Source of the DNA: Anastatus disparis
Taxonomy: Eukaryota > Arthropoda > Insecta > Hymenoptera > Eupelmidae
Assembly: GCA_017163975.1 (NCBI GenBank)
Contig: JAFFSR010000220.1
Location: forward strand, 10,062,001-10,126,000
Direction of reading: 5' to 3'
DNA: 64,000 bases
Part shown: positions 23,701 to 35,580 of the stretch, piece after piece
Position numbering within the stretch: the first letter of the stretch is position 1
Layout of the letters: the number at the start of each line of letters is the position of its first letter
The notes under the pieces: generated by a model
What the model was told of the DNA's origin: nothing
Database searches by the model: none
Seen by the model: only the letters and a program-made list of their open reading frames with translations
Position numbers and translations under genes: made by a program

Positions 23701-25887
23701 GTTTTGAAATCTTATTATTAATTGAAAATAAATCTTCGTTTATATTTTTAAAACCTTACTATTTTGATGTTTACAGGCAAGTCTTGAAATAATATCAATT
23801 TTGGCAATAATAATCAGTGCACCATTTGCTATAATCGAAGAATTATTCCGCGGACGGGGTAGTTATGAATTTCGCGCTATACCACAAAGTGGCCGTAAAG
23901 TTGTTGCTTGGTCTGATGAAATCGAGCTTGGATTATTGCAAAGGATATCAGAAGTTAGTGGTGCTGGTGATGCAGAGATACTTTTAGCTGCGGCTGTCGA
24001 TTCGCTCAAAGAATATTTTAAGTAAGTTTAATTATTTTTTGACAGATGATAAGATCACAAAAGTTAAAAATCTAATTAATTTTTTTCTTATTCCTAAAAT
24101 TTTTTTTTTAATGCATAAATAGAAAATTTGAATTTATTAGTTGTTATCAATAGTTACTTAAAAAAAATATATCCACGTTGATTGATTATACAGTTTATTT
24201 GAGGTCATGGGGTTTAACCCTGTCTGACCCTAGTAGATATACAAAAGTAAAACAATGTAAGTATGATTAAAAAGAATTTAACAAATTAAACGAACAATAA
24301 TAGTAAATCTACGCAAGTAAAAAAGTTGAAATTAAAAAAAACAAATTTAATATGTTGGTTCAAAGAGATGTATCGTATAATCATATTATAGTTTCTAAGA
24401 ACATATGAGTATTCCTTATAATAATATCATTTAAATGAAATTCCGTAATTTATTATGACGTCATGAATAATTATATAATTGTGAACTAGTTTTTTAGATA
24501 ATGTGTTTCTCAAAGACAATTAAAATTATTTACTTCGCTTGTTCTTCTTTGCTCACTTGGTTTGCAAATTACATCCACGGGAATGATATGCAACTTTACT
24601 CCCTAGTTGCATAATGTACTGTTATAAGTTATTGTAGAGTTTAAATACTTTTAAATATTTCGTAATCATTTATTAAAATTATAAATAAATTTTAAAAAAT
24701 TTTCAGGTGTTTAGGAAAATCTATACCTGACGAAATATTAGCAACAGCTAAGTTCACGAGTCAAAAATCAATTTATATAAGCGATCATGAGCCTGTTAAG
24801 GGGTTGATTTCTCTCGCTTTACCAACAACAACTCCATTATTCGAGGACGATCTGATTGAAATACTTCAGGTAAATCTAAAATTAATTATTAGCAATATTG
24901 TTAAGTGTAATGCGGAACCATAATTTTTCATATAATATATGTAGAGCTCGGTGATGTAATGGCTAAGGTGTGGGATTCGTATTCTCGTTGGTGCGAGGTC
25001 GATTCCCTGCCTGGTCGTTTTTTCACCGACTGCCATGGGTTGACACCACTTTATCTAAATGTGAAAAAGGGCAGTAACGTCCGTGTGTAAAAATAAAATA
25101 AAATAATATTAATTCTTAAAAAATTGTCAAGGTTGTTCAAAAAAACATTCAAGAATCAAGAAGAAAGCAGCGAGCAATATATGCAATGACAGCAGCTGAG
25201 ACAAAATCAGGCTTTCTGACTGCATGTTTGCCGTCGATATTTTTGAAAATAGTTTTAAATCATTTAACTCGCCGATATTCTATATCAATAACACATGTGG
25301 ATGGTGATCTACCGGTCGATGGAATACAATCAGCTGTATTTTGGAAACCGCCACAAGGCAATTGTAGTAAGATGATTATTTATGTATTTTTTGCGTATTA
25401 AAATGTAAAAAACAGTAAAATTTCTACATTATCCTAGCGAAAATATTATTTGTTCAAAACTGTTTAAAATTGAAAAACAGTTTGAAACTGTGTGCATTTT
25501 TGGACATTCAAAACAAATATAAACAGTTTTGAACAATTTTAAACTCTTTTAAACAGTTTCAAATGGTTTTGAATACATTAAAATATTCAAAAATTTCATT
25601 ATTAAGAGAAATTTAGTAATGAAATGTTCATAACGGTTTAAAACTATTCAAAAATTTCTGTTAACATTTCAGGTTTATCAATGACGTTGCACAGGCATGG
25701 TGAGGTGGTGAGACTAGGAGTGATGGGTGATGCATATATCGGACCACAGCACGCAGCTATAACACGTGGCTTCCCTCGAAGTCTTGACAAACTTGCACGA
25801 ACACTTGGTGTACCTGAAATACCAATTAGTAAGACTCCTAGTCCATGTAATAGTTTGCCAAGCACATCAGATTCGACAATTTGTTGA
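16038..25887 (+). CDS. WS/DGAT-like membrane O-acyltransferase family protein (wax ester synthase type, atypical)
   Basis: Nine exons: 16038-16155, 20112-20224, 20600-20821, 21377-21795, 22268-22568, 23777-24021, 24707-24869, 25132-25366, 25673-25887. Phases close throughout, giving 676 residues. Segments: an N-terminal hydrophobic helix (~18-38); a condensation-type N-terminal region with VRVHHLLLREE (~185-195), where His187-His188 resemble the start of the HHxxxDG catalytic motif; two hydrophobic segments (~336-360 and ~386-412); and a C-terminal region with FWKPPQGNC and GEVVRLGVMGDA that resembles the WSD1 C-terminal domain of plant/bacterial wax synthases. Such enzymes esterify acyl-CoA to fatty alcohols or diacylglycerol at the ER. 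The Asp-Gly of HHxxxDG is not visible (Glu-Glu there), so activity is uncertain. The start is the first in-frame ATG before the hydrophobic helix. Family assignment is by motif resemblance only. Confidence 0.72.
17682..17712. repeat. (TGTC)n microsatellite at the edge of a dispersed repeat
   Basis: About seven tetranucleotide units, followed directly by cggtacgaattttgcaaccg. A short tandem run leading into such a unique block is typical of dispersed insect repeats. Confidence 0.8.
17820..18245. repeat. Pair of ~120 bp direct repeats flanking a TATTAA-rich tandem tract
   Basis: The block atatacggaga..gaagattttatatatagat..cttttaacattagtgtctaa..catcttcgaaaattt occurs at about 17867-17955 and again at about 18150-18243. 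Between them lie irregular copies of atattaatat (about 17960-18075). Confidence 0.7.
18621..18893. repeat. Near-perfect long foldback, ~125 bp arms, 19 nt loop
   Basis: The left arm ends at 18747 in cgtggggcgcat and the right arm begins at 18767 with atgcgccccacg. The complementarity continues outward through ttgaaataaaaaaa, ttataatgaaccaaaaag and taccacg to about 18621 and 18893, with only small length differences in A/T runs. There is no coding frame. It is probably a foldback MITE. Confidence 0.8.
22798..23215. repeat. Minisatellite, ~65 bp unit, about six copies
   Basis: The phrase attccgcttgaactaaatgg recurs in diverged form roughly every 64-65 bases (near 22822, 22886, 22950, 23014, 23078, 23145), each time followed by ataattcctct and an aaccaaa..gaaatcctct half. 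It lies in the intron between exons 5 and 6 of the acyltransferase-like gene. Confidence 0.75.
23238..23467. mobile_element. 230 bp MITE with TA target duplication, copy 1
   Basis: The ends are ccgtaaaggacgta and tacgtccttcacgg, inverted repeats with one mismatch, flanked by TA on both sides (23236-23237 and 23468-23469). An internal tgatcagaaatt repeat is also inverted. TA duplication points to a Tc1/mariner-type transposase as mobiliser. Confidence 0.8.
24942..25107 (+). mobile_element. tRNA-derived SINE (family 2), copy in an acyltransferase intron
   Basis: The element starts tagagctcggtgatgtaatg, has an A-box-like tgatgtaatggctaagg and a B-box-like gaggtcgattccc, then a body with catgggttgacaccac, and ends in an aaataaaataaaa tail. 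It lies between exons 24707-24869 and 25132-25366, only 25 bases before the latter. Confidence 0.75.
25440..25600. repeat. Degenerate tandem/inverted aaacagttttgaa motif cluster
   Basis: The words aaactgttt, aaacagttt and gttttgaac recur about a dozen times on both strands within the last intron of the acyltransferase-like gene. Confidence 0.5.
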
Positions 25888-26944
25888 TATGTTCACAATT
25901 TAAAAAAAAAAAGAAATTTTTATCGTTCTTGTATGAAAAAAAAAATTATGATGATGAATAATATTAACAAATTATATTGATTTTCAATTTAATGTTAATT
26001 TAACTGTACAGTCATAATATCAAAGTCTGCTTTGAATATTTTAAATATTGTGTTGAAAAAATTTTGCATTTAAGTCCACAAAGGCATATATAGTAAAAAT
26101 CACTTAAATTGCATTTTTATTTTTAAATTTGATTGTTGCTTTGATTTTATTGGATATAATTATTATAATTTTTATAATATTTTTTTAAATTATAAAGTTA
26201 AAAATAATTAAAAAAATAATTTAATAAATAATAATTTATGATAGTAACATAATTACGTTATAGTTATGTGGTTTAATTTTCTAGTGCTAATTAATTGTAA
26301 AAATTATAAAATTTTTTTGAAAACAAAAGTTAGCTTTATTCGCATTGTATTTTACAGTATGGATTATTTTTAAATTTATCAATGAAACTAAAAATTATCT
26401 CACTGAAAATGTTTTTATAACTATACAGAATTATTCAATATTATAATTTTGTATCATTTTTATTATTTAGTTATATTTACAAAAATATTACTAATTAATT
26501 AATTGTATTTATAAAAAAACCAGTTTTAGTAACGACTTAATATTATACCAATTTACAATATTTTTTATTTATTGATTAATTAATAATAATCTGTTTCAAA
26601 ATAAACGAGACAAGAATTTTTTGTGTCAAACATAGTTTATTTATAATATAGTGCTTATTTATATAATACTATATTTAAAATAAGGCTAGTGAAATTAATT
26701 TTTTTTCTATTTTTTTAACAAATTTGGCACATAGGGTGACTTGATCAATCAATAAACTTTGTGGATGAACGATTTTTAAATAATTTAAATTTTAAAGAAT
26801 TCAATGTTTATAAAAAAAGACCAACGTTAAAACATTAGTATGAATATTGAAAAAAAAAAAAAAAATAATTAAATTTGTTCTTATAGATCAAAGTGCTATC
26901 AGCCTATCTTTGTTTGATTCTCTATTTTTTTCTTTTTTTTCTTC

Positions 26945-27128
26945 TTTAACGTCGCTATATTTACGCTATTTTTAATGCTAATCAGCGACGAAGCTCGTAT
27001 GTGAATTTGTGAACGAAGCACATATAACATACAGTGGTGCTTGCATCAATCGGGTGCCGAGAGCGGGATTCGAACTCAGAGCCCAAAGATTACGAATCCA
27101 ACGCTCTACCGACTGAGCCACCCACGGG
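26945..27128 (-). mobile_element. tRNA-derived SINE (family 1)
   Basis: Minus-strand copy with the A-box region (ggctcagtcggtagagcg), ttcgtaa loop, B-box and the gcgacgttaaa end. The head has ccgtgggt in place of the usual gtcgtcagt, so it is diverged. Confidence 0.8.
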
Positions 27129-28361
27129 CTCAAACTAAAGTTTCTAGATTCATATAACTTTTTAATTAAAATTTATTTTTATTATTTATAAATACTTTCA
27201 AATTCTCTATAAATTTTAGTATAATACATATTTCATAAATCTTATAATTAAAACTTATTTTATTTTAAAAACAATTAAAACTAAATTAATAAAATAAGAT
27301 TATAAATAAAAAAAATTGTCTAAACCGTTCATCTGCTGTTCAAGTTGCCCTATTATATTTATAAGGTCTATAATATATAATATAATAATTATATTTATAG
27401 AAAATTGTTGGTAATTCGAATAATTTCTCTGGGTTCAAATTTTTCTGTTGATAAAGAAAAATTTTATTTTTTCGAGTAACTTTTTATATATTTTCTTTCG
27501 GTAATAGAAAATTATTTATTCAGAAATATTATTGAACTTGCCAATAATTTTATGAAAAGATTACCAAGTGGTAGATTAAAAAAAAATACTATATTAATCA
27601 TATTTATATATGTCTTGTGAGGATTGTATATTTATTCAATATTTCTTGTGTAAATAAATAAAAATATCCAAATTTTTAAAAATAAAAGAGTATTAATTCT
27701 TACCTAATTTTTTTATTCCATAGAGTAAGTTGATTAAATAAAAATTTTATGATGATTCTAGTGTAATTTAATAAAAATGAGGAAAAATATCCGTTTCATT
27801 GTAAAAAATGTAGAATTTTTATTTTTAAAAAATTACGAAGCATTGTACTTTCACCTAAACAAAAACAAGATTTTCATCTAAGAAATCTAGATGAATATAG
27901 TTTTTTTTTTATTTAATGAATACAGCTATATTCCAATTAAATATAGCTGTTTTTTCGTTTTTTTAAAATTATATTTTAAGTTAATTTTTTCAGATAAACG
28001 TTTTTGAGGGGATAATATTATTTAGCTTTAACTAAATGTTGAAATTCAGGTAACGTCATAAAAATAATCAGGAAAACATCCTTAAATTCCGTTAGCTTAA
28101 TATATACAACGTTTTAAATAAAATAATAACATTTCTCTACCTATTTTTATGGTACCAATTCATGGTAAAAAATATTTAAATTTATACCCCATACCTTTAT
28201 TCTCTCTTTAATTCTCTATTTTTATATCCTTCACGTTTTGTTTCATTTAATTTATAAATTCGTTCAGGTTATTGTCTGTAGAAAAAGAAAGAATTTGCAC
28301 GTAAACCCACCGGGATAAATCCTAATTAAGGTAAACTTTTTTTTTGAAATAGGCTAAAGTA

Positions 28362-28591
28362 CCGTAAAGGACGTAATTCCTGATCAGGGCGTAATTTCTG
28401 ATCATTATTTATTATAAATCATAATCTATAAGATTTTAGTAGGTAAAACTTTTTTTTAATTTATGAGAAAAAATAGATTGAGCGTAAGAAATGCTTCGTT
28501 TGTGTGAAAAAGAAATATACTTTTACTTTTTTACATGTAAATATGTGATCAGAAATACCTCTTAAGTGATCAGAAATTACGTCCTTCACGG
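28362..28591. mobile_element. 230 bp MITE with TA target duplication, copy 2
   Basis: The same length and nearly the same sequence as the element at 23238-23467, with the same orientation and the same ends (ccgtaaaggacgta and tacgtccttcacgg). TA flanks lie at 28360-28361 and 28592-28593. Confidence 0.82.
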
Positions 28592-28619
28592 TATATATCA
28601 AATGTTGTATTAGGTACTA

Positions 28620-28800
28620 TCCTGTCTAAAAATACCTACACCGTATTTGATCTACCTCTATTAGCTCAGTAGTATATACTCGAACGATCGTTGCAGAAAG
28701 TAAGACAAAGTATGGGATCATCCGAATGAACGGTCACCAGATCTAAAAGTGCTTAACCTTTAGAAGCGGTAAGCATCAACCGTTGGTCGGTTAATCTATT
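28620..28800. repeat. Possible dispersed repeat of mixed composition
   Basis: Less AT-rich than its surroundings, containing tagctcagtagtatatac, which resembles a tRNA A-box, and ggttaatc-type inverted words (caaccgttggtcggtta). Not assigned to a family. Confidence 0.3.
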
Positions 28801-29591
28801 GCTTTTGTATTAAATAATGACATTTTCTTAAAATTTTATAAAAGCTCGAGGACTTTAAATTTGAAAGGACAAAATTTTAATGTTTGAAAAATTACCAAAA
28901 TACCGATAATAAACATAACTATACATATCCTTATACTTCATCAACTAACTAATAAAAATTATGAAAGGAATTATATAATTTAAATAAAATAAATTATTAT
29001 ATATTTTTGGTTTGTATTTTTTTGGAAATTGTAGTTTTCTAACTTAAAATTTTTACCCAAAATTAATTTATGTAAATTTTTATTGATTTTTTTTAAATTA
29101 AAATTTTTTTCTTGTAGAATAAAACGTTTGAAAGTAAATGATTTTTTTAAAAATTACTTTATAATAAACATTTTTAAATCTTAACCAGACTAAAGAAAAT
29201 AATTTTGGATATTTTACGTTTCAGATTTTAAATATTTTCCAAAAGCAACGAAATAAATTTTTTTAGAAACTTCTGCATAGAAGTAATTTTTTTTATACAT
29301 TCGAGTAATAAAAATAAATGTATTTGCGACGAAAATCAAATTAATGAAAACATGGAAAATTTGTTACTTTGAGTTAAATATTCTTCATAAATTCTATTTG
29401 AACAAACTATTTACATAAATCATCATTAAAATTATAAAATTAATAATTAACTTTAATTTGTTACTTTAAATTTCCCGTTAAAATTTATTGTTAAGTTGCA
29501 AAAAAATCATATTTGTTTCTGTTAAATTTTAAAACTTTAAATTAATTTAAAAATCAACTTTTGTTTTGAATTTATAATTTAAAAAAAATTT

Positions 29592-29784
29592 TTTAACGTC
29601 GCTGTATTTATGCTATCATTACGATGCTAATTAGCGACGGAGATCGTTTTAGTGTGTTTGTGAACAAAGCGCATGTATCGTACACAGTGGTGCTTGTATC
29701 AATCGGCTGAGACTGGGATTCGAACTCGGATCGTCGAAATTATGAATCTATCGCTCTAACGACTGAGCGATCCACTGACGACCT
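29592..29784 (-). mobile_element. tRNA-derived SINE (family 1), inserted only in duplication copy 1
   Basis: A full-length copy on the minus strand with an altered head (tggatcgctcagtcgttagagc). The homologous site in duplication copy 2 (about 35775-35850) has no SINE. Confidence 0.8.
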
Positions 29785-30435
29785 CTTTTGAAACTAATAT
29801 ATAAGTTCTTAAAAAACTGGTTTCTTATACCAATGCTGTAATCAAAGTTTTATAAAGATAAGCTACTTTTTTTAAGTAATAGTTGATTTATTAATAGTGA
29901 TTATGACAATCGTTAATTTACCTTTCATTTCAGTAAGTATAATTTTTTAACTAAAATTTCAAATTTATTCGTGGTAAATCTTGAAAAAGTTAATTAAAAA
30001 TTTTACAAATTTTTAAAATTCAAACTAAAATACCTGTATTAATTTTAGTGGTAATCAAAATATTTTTAATACAATTTAGGTATATATAAATCTTTTTTTT
30101 TAAATTTACTGATTCAATATATACAGTTAGCAAGTATTTATTTTACAATAAATGAATTAGAAACATTTTTATTTTATAATTTATGCATAAAGTATTGTTT
30201 TTAATTTATACTGAAATATATTTGTTTAAGTAAAGATTTTGAGAACTTACAAATTGAATAGTTCATTTATTCATTAATTTATTTATTTAAATAGTTTTAT
30301 AAGCTTTTATAAATTTCTTTGCAACGTAAAAGGGGAAAAAAAGAAATAGAATTAAAAATTATATTTAGTATTAATTTATCAAATAATAAAAATATTCTTA
30401 ATAATTACACTATTTACATTTTTTTTTCTATATTT

Positions 30436-32841
30436 CTATTCATAATTGTGATCCTCGATTTCTTCTTTAATTTCTTCGTGATTTTCTACAACAAATACTT
30501 GGTTTAGTGTTTCAGTAAAACCATTACAATAATCTTCAGGTTCGTCAACAATCTCTTCTTTAACTTGTTGAGTTTCTTCAACTTTACTTTGATTCAACGT
30601 TTTTGAATAATCTTTGCAATAATCAATTGCTTTTCTTACTTCGTTAAATTTTTCACTGGGCAAAACAGTCTTGAAAAAAGTTAAAAAATGCTCTCCACAT
30701 AACAGCGCCGTGTCTTTCGATGGTGGAGGTGGATATAAGTCGGGTGTATTTGGTAATATTTGTTGCAATACAGGAATTCTTACACTTCCTGATGATTGTG
30801 GTTGAGAAATAGTCAAACGCGGCAATATATTATTAAATATAGGCAACGAAGACAATGAAATCAAATGAGTTACTGGCCGTACTGATCCAGCTGTTGGATT
30901 GGATGTACCTGTTTCCATTTTTTTAGGTTCATTGTTCTCTTTCTTTTGTACTTTTGGCTGTTGTTTATCTAAAAAAAAATTTAATTATTTTTATAACTAT
31001 ATTGATTCAGAATTCAGTCATTTTAAAAATTATATTGATAAAACAATTTAATTGTTAATTTATATAAATAGATATGGGCACTGATGCCAATGAAATCAAA
31101 TTAGTTACTAGCTGCACTGATCTAGCTGTAGAACTGGATGTACCTGTTTCCATTTTTGTAGGTCCATTGTTTTCTTTCTTTTGTACTTTTGGTTGTTGTT
31201 TATCTAAAAAAAAAATTTACTATTTTATAACCATATTGATTAAGAATTCAATTATTTTAAAAATTCTATTAATAAAACATTTTAATTGTTAATTTATATT
31301 TAAATTTTAGAAATTTTGTTACGATTCATGCTTTTTATTTTTCATTTACTTGAAAAGTATTTGTTAATTGAAAAAAATCTTTATGGTTATTTTATTTATA
31401 ATATTAAATATTTTATATATAATATCAAGTAATTATTCCACAATTTAACTATAGATGTATTTGTAATAAATACTGATACTTTTACAATTAAAAACTGAAC
31501 TTCTTAATTCTAAATTTGGTTATTAAGAAAAAATTAATTTATATAAATAAACATTGTTTTTAATCAAATTTAAAATATTTTTTAATACTTAATGTTATTT
31601 TGCATAATCAAAGGTGTTGATGAATTACCTTTTGGTCTTGATTTTACTGTTTTAGGTACAAAAATTGTATTATTTACTTCCGATGTTCCTGCAGTAATAG
31701 GAACCATTTCCTTTTGTGAGGCTTTTCTCTTATAAGGTATTGACTGTTTAGTACTGTCTTCTGGTAGGCTCGTAGATTTCCATCCACCTAGTTTGTTTTC
31801 TGCCACTGTAAAACCTATCACAAAAACATAAAAAAAATTTGGTATTTATAATTACAAATATGAAATAAAATTAATACCTATCAAACTGTATTATACCTTG
31901 ATCTGCACATACTGAAGCTGATGATCTTCGAAATGTATGACCCGTATACAATTCAAAGTCTGGTAAGTCAAGGAATTTGGCTATTTCCTTACACATTATT
32001 CCAAGTTTATTTTTTCCAAGAGGTATATTACTGCATTTATTATTTTTATATGCCAAAAAAAAACGATCTATGGTTACATGCTGTGGTCGTAATGCTATAT
32101 ATCTTTTAACCAGCCCAATTAATTCTCCTTCTATATAAAAACTTCTTGAAATCTTACTCTTTGTATGTCTTAAAACGACTTTTATTATTTCACCATGATC
32201 TATAACATCGTTAGGAGTAAGATTAACTAATTCATAATTTCGACAAGCTCCAAACAAACCAAAAATTAAAGCTACCTAAAATCACATATTAAATTTTTAA
32301 TGAAATCAAATATTTTAAAATAAAAATTATGTAATCAATAATAAATATTCAAATGTGAAATTTCAAAGTTTCTATGAAACTTGAATAATTAATAAATATT
32401 TAAAATTAGATTTACCTTTGTTACTAAATATATACTATTAGGAGCAGTGTTTAAAAACTGTTTTATATTATCCGGCGTCAGTGCTTTTGATCTTTTTGGT
32501 TCATAACCAGCTGAATTTTGTTTCAAAAATGCTAACAATTGTTTATAATCTTCAAGTTTAATATTGTGCTTAATATTCACTGTACTTCTTAACATTGAGT
32601 ATTTACTCCACAATGACGAGGGTTTATACTTAGTGGACAGTTCTTCGAAATATTTTAACATGATATTTTCGGAAATATCATTAATTTTTTTAGCTTCTTG
32701 CCATTTTTGAAAAGCATCGTAAACACACCAATACACCTCACGAGATTTTTCAGGTAGCAAGACAACATCGTCTTCAGATTCTAGTAAATCTTCCGGTTTG
32801 TCGAATTCATTTTCCTCATCGTCACTCACACAAACTTCCAT
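30436..32841 (-). CDS. Tyrosine-recombinase-fold protein, catalytically degenerate, paralogue 1
   Basis: Coding exons in order: 32841-32416, 32275-31897, 31814-31629, 30968-30436. Phases close, giving 507 residues. The N-terminus is acidic. A core-binding-like helical domain follows (EVYWCVYDAFQKWQEA, LWSKYSMLRST), then a catalytic-like domain with FGACRNYELVNL (box I Arg present) and YTGHTFRRSSAS (box II His-x-x-Arg present). The next exon has GGWKSTSLPEDS where active enzymes have W..s..vaegY, so no tyrosine is visible at the nucleophile site. The Lys/Glu-rich tail ends IKEEIEDHNYE, as in paralogue 2. This resembles Crypton-derived or related tyrosine-recombinase proteins of animals, which act on or bind DNA. 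I infer loss of strand-transfer activity and a possible DNA-binding role. An extra duplicated exon candidate lies at about 31080-31203. Confidence 0.75.
30845..31305 (-). repeat. Tandem duplication of ~230 bp containing a coding-exon start
   Basis: The block at about 30845-31068 recurs at about 31079-31305. It includes the acceptor, the DKQQPKVQKKENN coding start and the following intron. The second unit (31203 down to about 31150) keeps an acceptor and, in the same phase, an in-frame donor (ACAG|gtacat), so it could be a cassette exon. Confidence 0.7.
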
Positions 32842-33429
32842 ATTAAAAGAAAAATTTGATTTCTTTTAGTCAAACATTTGATAAAAATTGAATTTCACTA
32901 AGCCTCCTTATGATGGTTATAAAACAAAGATTTATTTACTAACGTACGTCAAGGAAATAAGCAGTAAAGAAGCGAGACAGAATGTCGAAATTTTCATTAA
33001 ACGCACGCGCAATGACCGAGCTTAGAATAGAGAAACGGGCAAGACAAGAATAATTTACTGTCAAGTGGCGCCACCTTAAGCATCGCGGTACATTTGAAAA
33101 CATTCTATTTATTTTCTTTTAGTCCCATTTTCAAGATCAATAGCGTCCGCTGTTGAGTTGGGAATATATATATCCATGTATATATATATAGCATTATGTG
33201 CAACGCGGGAGTAAAAGACCATTATTCCCCCGGGGAATCACGCCCCTGGTTTCGCTTCGTTCGCAGTTCGCCCGCAGCACTGAACTCATTTACGAGAGTA
33301 ATTTCAACTTTATTTTCTCGTTACCAGTATACGTTGTAGATGTATTAGACTGCACGAAACTTCACTAAAGTTATAAAATTTGGAAGCTTTTTCAAAATGG
33401 AATTGGATTTTTATGGAATATAATTAAAA

Positions 33430-35580
33430 ATTTTTCTCTTGTAGATGTAATGTTAAAAGAATTAAAAAAAAACTCATGAAAAATTTTAAAAATTTTACAA
33501 ATAATGTCAGTTAAAATTATAGTCCTTAGATTATAACTAAGGACCTTAAAGATACTAAGCACATTAATCTTGATATCAGAATAAAAATTAAAATTCTAAA
33601 ATTTTGATTGGGATTAAAATTAAAATACACATTTTATCAACTTTTCAGAAACCCTTTTTTCATTTATAAAGTAATAGCACATTATGCAACCAGGAAATAA
33701 AGTCGCATATTTTAACCGAGGGTGGAGTTAGCGACCCAAGCGAAGCGAGGATCTTTATTACCCAAGAGAGAAATAAACTTTACTTCCGTGTTGCATAAGC
33801 GAAGAGAAATTCTATGGGTAGGATTACTATATTTCATGTTAACTGCGGGGACAAACTTGATTTTATACAAAAATTACCATCCATATGTTGAAAATTACAA
33901 CCAAAATAAACTTTTCTATTTTTATGTTAATCTTAATAAAAAAGACGTTAATTATTACCATTGATATAGTCAGTTTTTACGAAATTATTTTTATTAAGAT
34001 CGGACCAAAAACAAAAAGATTTAAAGAAGAAATAATTAACGATCGATAAAAAAAAATTCATAAAAAAAGAAAATTAATTGCTAATTACTGAAATGGTGGA
34101 TAAAAAACCTGATATTCGGTCGAAAGCAGCAGGCGATTCATCGTGATATTTTTATTTTAATGATTTATCATCAAAAATGAATTATTACGACGGGTAGGTT
34201 AAACGTACTTTTCGCCGGGGATAAGAAAAAATCGTATATTCACCTTGGGAGAGAAGTTGACCATCAATTGCTTGCGTATTCGCCCTCCCTCCGCTCCGGG
34301 GGGCAAACCATGCGCGAACATTTAATGGTCAGCTTCTCTCCCTTGGTTAATAATATACTATTTTGTGCCCTCCATTATACAATGATTGCATTTTCTGGCT
34401 TTCACTTCACGGTTGAGGAACAGCGGTTTAGAGAGGTAGACCTGCAACGCAGATCCCTAGAAAACGGATTAAGCTGGAAAAAATAACCCTTTTCACAACC
34501 AGAGCTGCCGTGATTCATAAAACCCCTCACATCGGTGGCTACGTCTGCTTCTTCCAGGTGTCTCAAATCTCCTTGAGTTGTGAATAACAGATTAATCACT
34601 ATTTTTAGCCATTAATTAAAATTTGAAAAAATAAAATAGAAGTATTATTATATTAGGAAATAAGTACAACAGGTACTATAAATACAACTATATACATACA
34701 TGACCTTTTGCTCATATGAATTTTAACTAAAACATGTTGCTACATATTTCAAGCACTCTAAATAGTATATTATTCACCTAGGGAGAAAAGTTTACTATTA
34801 AATGTTCGCGTATAGATTCCGTTTCGAGCGAAGCGAGAGAATAACAATTGATAGTTCACTTTTCTCCCGAGGTAAATATACGATTTTTTCTTATTCCCGG
34901 CGAAAAGTACGTTCAACTTACCCGTCGTAATAATTCATTTTTGATGATAAATCATTAAAATAAAAATATCGCGATGAATCGCCTGCTGCTTTCGACCGAA
35001 TATGCTCTCTATCCTTCTCTGCTCCTCTCCCACTGATGATAAATCATTAAAATAAACCATTAATATTTAACTCGTTTTATAACTCACTTCAATTTATAAT
35101 TCACAAAATAAAACATACTATTTTTCAATTCATAAAATAAGAATGTTTTTTTCATACGATTCGATACGATTTCATATGGTAAAAACGATTAATTTTAAAC
35201 TTCTGAATATATGTCGTAGCATTGCGAGTTACTGAATGCTTTATCTCTAGGATACGAGTATATGAACAAATATTTATTTGTTGTAAAAAATTAGAGTGTA
35301 CAATAAACAAGATTGTGAAATTTAACTTGTTTTATTATTAATAATTTTAGATTGTGGTGAATTTTAATAAAAAAGGGTATATTACTAGTTTATCTTTAAC
35401 GGGAAGGAAGCAGAGGTTCAATTTATTATGATTTATTAGGACGTTTAAGGTGCTCATGTTTCAGCTTGGTACGATAAAATTTGGGATAAAAATGCGTCAC
35501 AGTAAGCTGACATACAAGTTCTCTCGGCTTTGTCCTAGGATCCAATTCCACATCGGTTTTTAATAAAATTTTGGAAACGT
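33430..35580. other. Spacer between the two duplicated segments
   Basis: No supported gene. It is dominated by the palindromic element at 34112-35003 and further cgaagcgag-type patches (33220-33300, 33690-33790). Frames such as one of 80 codons at 33722 have no recognisable product. Confidence 0.5.
34112..35003. mobile_element. 892 bp element with ~145 bp imperfect terminal inverted repeats
   Basis: The arms 34112-34256 and 34858-35003 are reverse complements at high identity (words such as attcggtcgaaagcagcagg, cgacgggtaggtt and cttttcgccg are shared). The ~600 bp interior holds smaller palindromes with gcgaagcgag/cgctccgg centres and a patch of mixed composition (34400-34600). No transposase frame is seen. 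Confidence 0.75.

Larger units (their letters stand above)
25888..29390. other. Gene-poor region between the acyltransferase-like gene and the recombinase-like pair
   Basis: An AATAAA at about 26223 may end the acyltransferase transcript. The rest is AT-rich with a SINE, a MITE and a short mixed-composition patch at 28620-28800. No gene was recognised. Confidence 0.5.
29390..33430. repeat. Segmental duplication, copy 1 (contains tyrosine-recombinase-like gene 1)
   Basis: Similarity to 35580-39300 covers the gene, its 3' flank (for example gtaatcaaagttttataaagataagct at 29835 and its counterpart near 35870) and its 5' flank (tttatttactaacgtac at 32930 and 38815; cggtacatttgaaaacatt at 33087 and 38973). 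Boundaries are approximate. A SINE at 29592 is present only in this copy. Confidence 0.75.

Noticed and set aside
33722..34599. Frames of 65-80 codons in the spacer between the recombinase-like genes
   Set aside because: They lie in palindromic repeat sequence and have no recognisable product.
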